A stretch of 64,000 nt of DNA from JBNKHG01 sp050290225 (GTDB lineage: Bacteria; Pseudomonadota; Gammaproteobacteria; Pseudomonadales; Cellvibrionaceae). The translations under genes were made by a program, and so were the position numbers. Of this stretch, positions 35,690 through 43,531 are shown piece by piece. A model generated the notes under the pieces. It did not search any database, was not told where the DNA came from, and worked only from the letters and a program-made list of their open reading frames with translations. The stretch lies in contig JBNKHG010000091.1 in assembly GCA_050290225.1 (NCBI GenBank), positions 1 through 64,000 on the forward strand. The letters run 5' to 3'. Positions within the stretch are counted from its first letter, which is position 1; each line of letters begins with the position of its first letter.

Positions 35690-35865
35690 GGAGATAACTC
35701 GCAGTTTGACAAACGGCTATTCGCAAAACACCTATTGTATCGAAAAGCCGCCAGCGCCACTAACGGGAAATGATGATGATTTGAGTTGGCGCAGTTCTGG
35801 TCGACAAGCGTCGTCATTGCGAGCGCTACGACGCCAGAGGTGACGACGGTAGAGGAAAGGAGGGC

Positions 35866-36348
35866 TCAGGAAGAGCCTCCATCCATTTGCGACTGGATAT
35901 AATTGGGCAAGCCGATTTTGTCGATCAGCCCCAGGTGTTGCTCCAGCCAGTAAATGTGGTCCATTTCGGTATCATCGAGCAAATCTTCCAGAAGTTCGCG
36001 GCTGACGTAGTCCCGCTCCTGCTCGCAGACGCCGATGATCTTGCGCAGGTTGTCGGCCACCGCCTTTTCCGCGGCCAAGTCGTTTTCCAGCATCTGCCGC
36101 ACGTCGGCACCGACATTGATTTTGTTACGTGAGGCAGTATCCGGTTTGCCTTCCAAAAACAGGATGCGTTGAATCAGGCGCTTGGAATGTTCCAGCTCTT
36201 CCTCGTATTCGTGGGACAGTTTTTCGTGCAATCGGTGTAAGCCCCAGTCTTCGTACATTTCTGCATGGGCCAGGTACTGGTCCATGGACGTCAGCTCCAT
36301 GGTCAGCTGCTGATTGAGCAGGTCGATAACCGTGTTGATGCCTTTCAT
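35866..36348 (-). CDS. Bacterioferritin subunit with ferroxidase site, no heme Met
   Basis: A 160-residue bacterioferritin. Ferroxidase ligands Glu18, Glu51, His54 and Glu94 are present, and the last pair is Glu128/His131 (one-residue insertion). Position 52, where the heme-ligating Met sits in E. coli Bfr, is Leu. So this subunit should oxidise iron but cannot bind heme on its own side. It is 15 bp after the second bfr gene. GGGAG precedes the ATG. Confidence 0.9.
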   Translation of the reverse strand: MKGINTVIDLLNQQLTMELTSMDQYLAHAEMYEDWGLHRLHEKLSHEYEEELEHSKRLIQRILFLEGKPDTASRNKINVGADVRQMLENDLAAEKAVADNLRKIIGVCEQERDYVSRELLEDLLDDTEMDHIYWLEQHLGLIDKIGLPNYIQSQMDGGSS

Positions 36349-36363
36349 CGTTGATCTCCCGAC

Positions 36364-36834
36364 TCAGTCGTCCATCATTGATTGTTGGTAGTTTTCCATG
36401 CCGGTATTGCGGATCAGGAATTGCTGGGTCTCGATCCAATCCACGTGTTCCTCCTCATATTCGAGAATATCTTCCAGTAATTCGCGGCTGACATAATCTC
36501 CCTCCTTTTCACAGAGGGCGATAGCATCGCGGAGGTCGCTGATTTGTGCCATTTGGAAATCCAGGTCACATTGCAACATCTCGGCGGTGTGTTCGCCTAT
36601 GCGCAGCTTGCCCAGGTCCTGTAAATTGGGCAATCCCTCTAAAAACAGGATGCGCTCAATCAGGTCGTCAGCCTGCTTCATGTCCTTGATGGATTTTTTG
36701 TAGTCCTTTTCGTTGAGTTCATCGAGCCCCCAGTTGCGAAACATGCGGGCATGCAGGAAATACTGGTTAATGGATGTGAGCTCGTGAAACAACACCTTGT
36801 TAAGCGCGGCGATGATTGTGTCCTTGCCTTTCAT
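36364..36834 (-). CDS. Bacterioferritin subunit with heme Met, degenerate ferroxidase
   Basis: A 156-residue bacterioferritin closely matching E. coli Bfr in its first half (NQYFLHARMFRNWGL). The heme ligand Met52 is present, but the ferroxidase ligands 51, 54 and 94 are Asp, Gln and Gln instead of Glu, His and Glu; Glu18, Glu127 and His130 remain. The ATG at 36834 is chosen over 36876 because CAGGAG lies upstream and it aligns with the family start. It probably co-assembles with the next subunit. An ATAATGATT word near 36953 is a weak Fur-like half site. Confidence 0.9.
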   Translation of the reverse strand: MKGKDTIIAALNKVLFHELTSINQYFLHARMFRNWGLDELNEKDYKKSIKDMKQADDLIERILFLEGLPNLQDLGKLRIGEHTAEMLQCDLDFQMAQISDLRDAIALCEKEGDYVSRELLEDILEYEEEHVDWIETQQFLIRNTGMENYQQSMMDD

Positions 36835-37098
36835 CAGGCGACTCCTGCTGTGTATAAAATTGTATTTCCCAATCATAGCCCAAAAACATGTTAAAAACAG
36901 ATGAGTTTTTCATAATGGAGGGTAAGGATAGTTCCTTGAATATCAGATGCTTATAATGATTTTGAAAAGTGTTTTCACCATTGTTTTTGTCCGCGGGAAA
37001 TCGAATGGGGTGACTTTGTGCTCCGTAAACGCTTGGATAATGACGGGGATTTCAGTAGCGTATCCCCTTTTTGGATGGATGCAACGGAAGCAACAGCT

Positions 37099-38601
37099 AT
37101 GACAACAGACAGCCATGATTTGGGCCTGATTCTCGACTCTCGTGTGCCTTTGGTGGTCGCGGAAACTTATGAAGAAAAGCGGGCACTGGATATGTTGTTG
37201 CGGGTGTCGAACCAGGGTCGTGGCGCAGACCACGCTTTGCCGGTCTATCGTTGGTCGCTGACCGACGGCCTGTCGCGGCTGAGTTTTGGTCCCGCGATCG
37301 CCATCTCCTCGGACCACACCGAGCCCCGGGCGGTGCTGGAACATATCAAGGGCATGACCCAGCCGGCGATTTTCGCCCTCTGTGATTTTCATCCCTTTCT
37401 GGGGGATGATCCGCGAAATATCCGCTTGCTGAAGGATATTGTTCTCAATCACCACAGCGTGCCACACACTCTGGTGTTGATCAGTCATCAGCTCACCTTG
37501 CCCAAAGAGTTGGTGCGCTATGCGGCTTTCTTTCAGTTGTCGATGCCGTCATGCGATCAAATCATGGCGATTATCCGTGAGGAGGCCAAGGCCTGGGCTG
37601 ACCGTCAGGGCGGTGGGCGCATAAAGACCGACAACCTGACACTGAAAAAACTGGTAGCCAACCTGCAGGGTTTGACCTATGCCGACGTACGACGCCTGGT
37701 GCGTGGCGCCATTGTCGACGACGGTGCTATCACCGAGGATGATCTGCCAGAGGTGAACAAAGCCAAGTTTGCCCTTATGGAGATGGAGGGCATCCTCAGT
37801 TTTGAGTACAACACTGCCCAATTTAACCAGGTGGGCGGGCTCAACAATCTGCGGCGTTGGCTCGACGAGCGCCGACATGCCTTTCTGAGCGGTGGTCCGG
37901 GAGGCATGGATCAACCGAAGGGAATTTTGCTGTTGGGCGTGCAGGGTGGAGGCAAGAGCCTGGCTGCCAAGGCGGTTTCCGGCCTTTGGGGGTTGCCGCT
38001 GTTGCGACTTGATTTCGGTGCCCTCTACAACAAGTTTTTTGGTGAGACCGAGCGTAATCTGCGCGACGCCCTTAAACTCGCCGATACCCTCTCACCTTGT
38101 GTCCTGTGGATGGATGAAATCGAAAAGGGCATGGCCCAGGATGGTCATGACAATGGGACTTCACGGCGAGTACTCGGCACCCTGTTGACCTGGATGGCGG
38201 AGCGCCGGTCCCAGGTATTCGTGGTGGCGACCAGTAACGATATCAGTGGCCTGCCGCCTGAGCTGGTGCGCAAGGGGCGTCTGGATGAGATCTTTTTTGT
38301 CGATCTGCCCGACCCTGACGCGCGCGATGCCATTTTTTCCATTCATATGCGCAAACGGGATTTGGAACCGGGACAGTTTGATTTGCCTCTGCTGGTGTCG
38401 GCGTCGGAGGGGTTTTCCGGGGCGGAAATTGAACAGGCCGTGGTGGCGGCAATCTACGCTGCGGCGGCGCAACAGGTGGTGGTCAGCACTGACTTGGTGT
38501 TGTCGGAAATTTATAACACCAGTCCCTTATCTGTGGTGATGGGGGAGAAGGTCGCTGCTCTTCGACAGTGGGCTGAGGGGCGAACGGTTGCGGCTAATTA
38601 A
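37099..38601 (+). CDS. Ycf46-like AAA+ ATPase
   Basis: A 500-residue single-AAA ATPase of the Ycf46 type: an N-terminal domain of unknown fold (about 1-225; LDSRVPLVVAETYEEKRAL at the start), then Walker A GVQGGGKS (about residue 279), Walker B VLWMDEIEKG, sensor VATSND and an arginine-finger region. No protease or membrane segment is seen. The role of the family in bacteria is not known. The ATG at 37099, after GGAAG, is preferred; a GTG at 37018 would add 27 residues. Divergent from bfr, convergent with purD. Confidence 0.87.
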   Translation: MTTDSHDLGLILDSRVPLVVAETYEEKRALDMLLRVSNQGRGADHALPVYRWSLTDGLSRLSFGPAIAISSDHTEPRAVLEHIKGMTQPAIFALCDFHPFLGDDPRNIRLLKDIVLNHHSVPHTLVLISHQLTLPKELVRYAAFFQLSMPSCDQIMAIIREEAKAWADRQGGGRIKTDNLTLKKLVANLQGLTYADVRRLVRGAIVDDGAITEDDLPEVNKAKFALMEMEGILSFEYNTAQFNQVGGLNNLRRWLDERRHAFLSGGPGGMDQPKGILLLGVQGGGKSLAAKAVSGLWGLPLLRLDFGALYNKFFGETERNLRDALKLADTLSPCVLWMDEIEKGMAQDGHDNGTSRRVLGTLLTWMAERRSQVFVVATSNDISGLPPELVRKGRLDEIFFVDLPDPDARDAIFSIHMRKRDLEPGQFDLPLLVSASEGFSGAEIEQAVVAAIYAAAAQQVVVSTDLVLSEIYNTSPLSVVMGEKVAALRQWAEGRTVAAN

Positions 38602-38658
38602 TATGGCTTATAGGGATTTGTGAATAGAATGTGGCAGGTGAGTGCCAAAAGCGGACTC

Positions 38659-38714
38659 TTGCGGCTTGCGGCTTGCGGCTTGCGGCTTGCGGCTTCAAGC
38701 GGCAAGCCACAAGT
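38659..38714. repeat. Heptamer array (TTGCGGC) with inverted tail
   Basis: Five copies of TTGCGGC (equivalently GGCTTGC) at 38659-38693, followed by a reverse-complement segment TTCAAGCGGCAAGCC. The whole can fold as a hairpin: GGCTTGC of the last copies pairs with GCAAGCC at 38702-38708. It lies between convergent genes (the AAA ATPase and purD), in the same kind of place as the AGCTTGY array at 32042. Confidence 0.93.
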
Positions 38715-38767
38715 ATTCGTGGCACGTCGGTTCGTCCGCTTGCGGCACCAAACCGCCAAACGTGCAC

Positions 38768-40060
38768 TTAACCCTGAGCTTTTTCCCGAGCAATCGCCCG
38801 ATAAGCGATATCCTTCCTGTAGAACACCTGATCCCAGTTGATCTTGCCGGTCAACTCATAGACACGAGTCTGGGCTTCGGTGACGGTATTGCCCAATGCC
38901 GTGGCACAGAGAACACGACCACCATTGGTTACCACTTTGTCGTCTACCAGTTTTGTGCCGGCGTGAAAAACCTTCTCGCCTTCCACTTCTTCGTCAGGCA
39001 AACCGAAAATTTCATCGCCTTTGTTGTAGTTACCCGGGTAACCGCCGGCGGCCAGTACAACACCAATGGCTGCACGCTCGTCCCACTCGGTTGAACATTG
39101 ATCCAGGGTGCCGGCGAGAGCAGCCTCACACAGCTTCACCAGGTCGCTCTTCAGGCGCAACATAATTGGCTGGGTTTCCGGATCACCAAAACGGCAGTTG
39201 TATTCGATAACCTTGGGAGCACCACGCTTGTCGATCATAAGACCGGCGTAAAGAAAGCCGGTGTAGTCATTGCCTTCGGTGGCCATGCCTTCCACCGTTG
39301 GGTAAATGACCTCGTTCATAATGCGTTGGTAAACGTCGGCGGTGACTACAGGGGCCGGGGAATAGGCGCCCATACCTCCCGTGTTGGGACCTGTATCGCC
39401 GTCGCCGACGCGCTTGTGGTCCTGGCTGGTAGCCATGGGCAGCACGTTCTTGCCGTCAACGATGACGATGAAACTGGCTTCCTCACCATCGAGGAACTCT
39501 TCGATTACCACGCGGCAGCCGGCATCGCCGAAGGCATTCCCGGATAGCATATCGCGCACTGCCTCTTCAGCCTGCTCTTCGGTCTCGGCGACGATAACAC
39601 CTTTGCCGGCGGCCAGGCCGTCGGCCTTGACTACGATGGGGGCACCTTTTTTACGGATATAGGCGAGCGCCGGTTCCACTTCGGTAAAGTTTTCGTATTC
39701 GGCAGTGGGAATCCGGTGTCTGGCCAGGAAGTCTTTGGTAAAGGCCTTGGAGCCTTCCAGCTGTGCGGCGCCCTTGGAGGGGCCGAAGCATTTCAGGCCT
39801 TCGGCAGTGAAGCGGTCAACCACTCCTTCCACCAACGGCGCTTCGGGGCCAACAATCGTCAGTTCGATAGCGTTGGCCTTGGCGAAGGCCACCTGGGCGT
39901 CAAAGTCCATTACATCGATAGCAACGTTTTCCAGCTTGGGTTCAAGCGCTGTGCCGGCATTGCCGGGGGCGACAAACACTTTTTCTACATCAGGGCTTTG
40001 GGCGACTTTCCAGGCCAGGGCGTGCTCGCGGCCGCCGGAACCGATAACCAGTACGTTCAT
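38768..40060 (-). CDS. purD: Phosphoribosylamine-glycine ligase (GARS)
   Basis: Joins phosphoribosylamine to glycine in purine synthesis. The 430-residue ATP-grasp enzyme starts MNVLVIGSGGREHALAWKV and holds the ATP-grasp core (PIVVKADGLAAGKGV, EEFLDGEEASF, PNTGGMGAYSPAP). The ATG at 40060 fits the family start. Downstream of purH, in the conserved fis-purH-purD order. Confidence 0.96.
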   Translation of the reverse strand: MNVLVIGSGGREHALAWKVAQSPDVEKVFVAPGNAGTALEPKLENVAIDVMDFDAQVAFAKANAIELTIVGPEAPLVEGVVDRFTAEGLKCFGPSKGAAQLEGSKAFTKDFLARHRIPTAEYENFTEVEPALAYIRKKGAPIVVKADGLAAGKGVIVAETEEQAEEAVRDMLSGNAFGDAGCRVVIEEFLDGEEASFIVIVDGKNVLPMATSQDHKRVGDGDTGPNTGGMGAYSPAPVVTADVYQRIMNEVIYPTVEGMATEGNDYTGFLYAGLMIDKRGAPKVIEYNCRFGDPETQPIMLRLKSDLVKLCEAALAGTLDQCSTEWDERAAIGVVLAAGGYPGNYNKGDEIFGLPDEEVEGEKVFHAGTKLVDDKVVTNGGRVLCATALGNTVTEAQTRVYELTGKINWDQVFYRKDIAYRAIAREKAQG

Positions 40061-40141
40061 GTTTATTATTTCCAAACGTCTTTCAAACAGGAGTCCATTA
40101 AAAAGGGCACCCAATGTGTGCCCTAAGTGTAGTGCTTTGCC

Positions 40142-41719
40142 TCAATGGCGGAAGTGGCGCATGCCGGTAAAGACCATCGCCATGCCGTGTTCGTCAGCGG
40201 CGGCAATCACTTCGTCATCGCGCATGGAGCCGCCAGGTTGGATCACGGCGCTGATACCCACGGCGGCAGCATTGTCCATACCGTCGCGGAAAGGAAAGAA
40301 GGCATCGGAGGCCATGACTGCGCCCTTGACTTCCAGACCGGCATGTTCGGCTTTGATGGCGGCGATTCGTGCGGAGTTGACACGGCTCATTTGGCCTGCG
40401 CCCACACCCACGGTCTGGCCATTCCTGGCGTAGATAATGGCGTTAGACTTGACCATCTTGGCCACTTTCCAGGCAAACAGCAGGTCGTCCATCTCCGCAT
40501 CGGAGGGTATCTTTTTGGTCACGACCTTGAGGTCGTTTTTGGTGATCATGCCATTGTCCCTGTCCTGGATCAGCAGGCCACCGTTGACGCGTTTGTAGTC
40601 GAAAGCCTGCGGGCGATCTGTGCCCCACTCGCCGCACTCCAGCAAGCGTACGTTTTTCTTGGCGGAGACAGCCTGGGCGGCCTCGTCGGAGACTTTCGGG
40701 GCAATAATCACTTCGGAGAACTGTTTGTCGACAATCAGTTGCGCGGTCTCTGCATCCAGCTCACGGTTAAAGGCGATAATGCCGCCGAACGCGGACTCGG
40801 GGTCAGTGGCAAAGGCCAGCTCATAGGCGGTTTTGATATCGGCGGCCACGGCCACGCCACAGGGGTTGGCATGCTTGACGATCACACAGGCGGGCTCGTC
40901 AAACAGTTTCACAGTTTCCAGTGCCGCGTCGGTGTCGGCGACGTTGTTAAAGGACAGCTCTTTACCCTGCAGCTGTTTGGCTGTGGCTACTGAGGCTTCA
41001 GCAGGCTCGGCTTCAACATAGAACGCGGCTTGCTGGTGGGGGTTTTCCCCGTAGCGCATATCCTGCGCCTTGCGGTATTGCACATTGTAGGTGTTCGCGA
41101 AAGTTCGGGCTTCGTTACGGGTATTTCTGGCACCAAAGTGGTTTGCAATCATGCCATCGTATTGGGCAGTGTGCTCAAAGGCCTGCACCATCAGGTCGTA
41201 GCGGGTGGCATAACTGAGCTGACCGTTGTTGGACTGCATTTCTTCCAGTACGGTCTGATAGCTGCTGGCGTTGACCACGATAGCGACGTCTTTGTGGTTC
41301 TTGGCAGCGGAGCGCACCATGGTAGGGCCGCCGATATCGATATTCTCAATGGCGGTCGGTAAATCGCAGTTGGGATCGGCAACTGTCTGCTTGAAAGGGT
41401 AAAGGTTGACCACCACCATATCGATGGGCTGGATACCGTGTTCGGCCATGACTGCATCATCGGTGCCGCGACGACCAAGGATGCCACCGTGCACTTTCGG
41501 GTGCAGGGTCTTGACGCGGCCATCCATCATTTCCGGGAAACCGGTGTAGTCCGATACCTCTGTCACGGCCACGCCATTTTCCTGAAGCAGGCGAAAGGTT
41601 CCGCCGGTGGAGAGGATTTCGACGCCCTGGGCCGTCAGGGCTTGTGCAAATTCGACGATACCTGTCTTGTCGGACACGCTGATCAGGGCGCGCTTTACGG
41701 AAACGAGGTCGTTACTCAT
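40142..41719 (-). CDS. purH: AICAR transformylase/IMP cyclohydrolase
   Basis: Bifunctional enzyme for the last two steps to IMP. The 525-residue protein has an N-terminal IMP cyclohydrolase domain (LISVSDKTGIVEFAQAL; KVHGGILGRR) and a C-terminal transformylase with the catalytic Lys-His in VIVKHANPCGVA (about residue 278-289). Between fis (156 bp upstream) and purD. An intrinsic terminator at 41766-41792 lies between fis and purH, so purH probably also has its own promoter. Confidence 0.96.
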   Translation of the reverse strand: MSNDLVSVKRALISVSDKTGIVEFAQALTAQGVEILSTGGTFRLLQENGVAVTEVSDYTGFPEMMDGRVKTLHPKVHGGILGRRGTDDAVMAEHGIQPIDMVVVNLYPFKQTVADPNCDLPTAIENIDIGGPTMVRSAAKNHKDVAIVVNASSYQTVLEEMQSNNGQLSYATRYDLMVQAFEHTAQYDGMIANHFGARNTRNEARTFANTYNVQYRKAQDMRYGENPHQQAAFYVEAEPAEASVATAKQLQGKELSFNNVADTDAALETVKLFDEPACVIVKHANPCGVAVAADIKTAYELAFATDPESAFGGIIAFNRELDAETAQLIVDKQFSEVIIAPKVSDEAAQAVSAKKNVRLLECGEWGTDRPQAFDYKRVNGGLLIQDRDNGMITKNDLKVVTKKIPSDAEMDDLLFAWKVAKMVKSNAIIYARNGQTVGVGAGQMSRVNSARIAAIKAEHAGLEVKGAVMASDAFFPFRDGMDNAAAVGISAVIQPGGSMRDDEVIAAADEHGMAMVFTGMRHFRH

Positions 41720-41765
41720 GTTGGTGTGAGTTCCTGTTGATAAAAGTGGTGGATCTTTAACGACA

Positions 41766-41792
41766 AAAGGAGTGAGTCAGACTCACTCCTTT
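41766..41792 (-). terminator. Intrinsic terminator downstream of dusB-fis
   Basis: A perfect 12-pair stem (AAAGGAGTGAGT with ACTCACTCCTTT) with a three-base loop, followed on the minus strand by TTTGTCG, a short T-tract. It lies 83 bp after the fis stop and 46 bp before the purH start, so it would end the dusB-fis transcript. Confidence 0.75.
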
Positions 41793-41875
41793 AGGAGTAA
41801 TCGCGTATAGCGCCAGCCGGCGCTCTGACGATGGCTGCCTTGCTTGCGCCCCAGCGGTTTGCGCCGGCTCGTAAT

Positions 41876-42220
41876 TTACAGCAGGCCGTACTGCTTCAGT
41901 TTTTTACGCAGGGTGCCGCGGTTAAGGCCAAGTACCTGGGCCGCCTTGGTTTGATTGTGGCGGGTATACTTCATGACCACTTCCAGCATCGGGGCCTCGA
42001 CTTCAGCCAGCACCAGGTTATAAACCTCGGTCACCGGTTGTCCGTCCAGATGCTTGAAATAGTTTTCCATCGCCTGCTCGACACAGTCGCGCAGGGATTG
42101 GTTCTGGTTAATACCGCCGAATGCCTCTGGGCCTGTGCCCGCCGCCGGAGTGGCTAACGGAGTGTCGGCTTGGGTGGTTTCGGTGGATATATCCGCCATT
42201 ACGGTTTCCGCTGTGTTCAT
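41876..42220 (-). CDS. fis: Nucleoid-associated protein Fis
   Basis: A 114-residue Fis. The C terminus is the conserved DNA-binding helix-turn-helix (QTKAAQVLGLNRGTLRKKLK) preceded by the dimer core (LVLAEVEAPMLEVVMKYTRHN). The N-terminal 40 residues are longer and Thr/Ala-rich compared with the 98-residue E. coli Fis. It overlaps the end of dusB by four bases (ATGA), matching the dusB-fis operon of enterics and pseudomonads. Confidence 0.95.
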   Translation of the reverse strand: MNTAETVMADISTETTQADTPLATPAAGTGPEAFGGINQNQSLRDCVEQAMENYFKHLDGQPVTEVYNLVLAEVEAPMLEVVMKYTRHNQTKAAQVLGLNRGTLRKKLKQYGLL

Positions 42221-43221
42221 GCCGCTTTGTCCTCTTTCGTTATCAGTCGTTCAAAAAATGCATGAACGCTGGCATGTTGTTCTGCTGCACTGTTAAGTTG
42301 GTTAAAAGTCTTGCGAAAGGCCTCGCCCCCGGCGAGGGTTTTCAAGTACCACCCCACATGCTTGCGGGCGATACGAGGCCCCAATGCATCGCCACCCGGG
42401 AACTGCCCGTAGAAGCGATGCAACTCATCAAGATGAGCGCTAAGTATGTCCCTGATGTCACACAGAGAGAGTTCGGGTAATTGCTCGCCGGTGCACAAAA
42501 AGCGATCAATTTCCCTAAAAATCCAGGGTCTGCCCTGGGCCGCCCGACCAATCATAACCCCATCGGCACCGGTGTAATCCAGTACCGCGCGGGCTTTCTG
42601 CGGCGAGTCTATATCGCCATTGGCGAATACCGGAATGTTAACGGTATCGACGACGGCGGCAATGGTATCGTATTCGACCTCGCCTTGGTATCCGCAAGCG
42701 CGAGTTCTGCCGTGTACGGCGAGGGCGGCAATGCCGGCATCCTCCGCCATGCGGGCTATACGGGTGGCATTGCGAGTTGTTGGACACCAGCCGGTACGTA
42801 TTTTCAGGGTTACCGGCACTTCGACGGCGTCCACCACCGCTTCCAAAATCTGGCGTACCAGAGGCTCATCCCGTAGCAGCGCGGACCCTGCGGCCCTTTT
42901 ACAAACCTTTTTTGCCGGGCAGCCCATATTGATATCGATAATCTGGGCACCGCGGGCCTGGTTCTGGCGTGCGGCCTCGGCCATCATTGCCGGGTCGCCT
43001 CCTGCTATCTGGACGGAGCGCGGGTGCGCTTCGCCGCTGTGATCGAGTCGGGTTTGAGTCTTGCGGCTTTGCCACAGGCGGGTATCCGAAGTCACCATCT
43101 CTGACACCACAAGGCCCGCTCCCAGGCTGCGGCATAACTGTCGAAACGGCCTGTCCGTGACACCGGCCATGGGTGCGAGAACAACCCGGCTGTCTATGCC
43201 ATACGGACCTATACGAATCAA
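42217..43221 (-). CDS. dusB: tRNA-dihydrouridine synthase B
   Basis: Reduces uridines in tRNA D-loops using FMN and NADPH. TIM-barrel motifs LAPMAGVTDRPFR, DINMGCPAKKV (catalytic Cys), KIRTGW, VHGRTRA, FANGDI and MIGRAAQGRPW appear in order, very like E. coli DusB. The frame's only ATG near the start is at 43386, adding 55 unusual basic residues. A TTG at 43221 begins LIRIGPYGIDSR, close to the family start, and gives 334 residues, so I place the start there with some doubt. Translationally coupled to fis. Confidence 0.9.
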   Translation of the reverse strand: MIRIGPYGIDSRVVLAPMAGVTDRPFRQLCRSLGAGLVVSEMVTSDTRLWQSRKTQTRLDHSGEAHPRSVQIAGGDPAMMAEAARQNQARGAQIIDINMGCPAKKVCKRAAGSALLRDEPLVRQILEAVVDAVEVPVTLKIRTGWCPTTRNATRIARMAEDAGIAALAVHGRTRACGYQGEVEYDTIAAVVDTVNIPVFANGDIDSPQKARAVLDYTGADGVMIGRAAQGRPWIFREIDRFLCTGEQLPELSLCDIRDILSAHLDELHRFYGQFPGGDALGPRIARKHVGWYLKTLAGGEAFRKTFNQLNSAAEQHASVHAFFERLITKEDKAA

Positions 43222-43411
43222 AGGTGGACCCCAATTTACCCCGACTTGTTTTCCTTTTTCCGTTCTCTTTACAGGCCTTTCGTCCGGCCGCTTGCAGAAC
43301 CTTCGACGCCAATCGGTACGCCTGTGCGAAAAAGGGTGGCTATGATACCTGTTTGCCCGGCGAATAGGAAAGCAGAAATTGCACAAATTGCTGCATTTTT
43401 AGACGTGACTA

Positions 43412-43455
43412 TCGTTCAATGAAGTTTGATTGGTCGTTCAATGAATTGTGATTGG
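43412..43455. repeat. 22-bp tandem duplication
   Basis: The unit TCGTTCAATGAAGTTTGATT occurs at 43412-43433 and, with a few changes, at 43434-43455, head to tail. It lies in the 310-bp gap between the DUF3426 gene and dusB (both leftward). The rest of the gap holds the terminator-like hairpin at 43469. Confidence 0.85.
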
Positions 43456-43468
43456 CGAGATTCTGGAT

Positions 43469-43502
43469 AAGACGACAAGTTGACGCCAATTTGTCGTCTT
43501 TT
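43469..43502. terminator. Terminator-like hairpin between DUF3426 gene and dusB
   Basis: A perfect 10-pair stem (AAGACGACAA with TTGTCGTCTT) and a 12-base loop, 29 bp after the DUF3426 stop codon. T residues follow on the plus strand; on the minus strand, where termination would be needed, the tail ATCC is poor. Function is therefore uncertain. Confidence 0.5.
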
Positions 43503-43531
43503 AATGACCCTGGCTGAGGGTATGACTTAAC

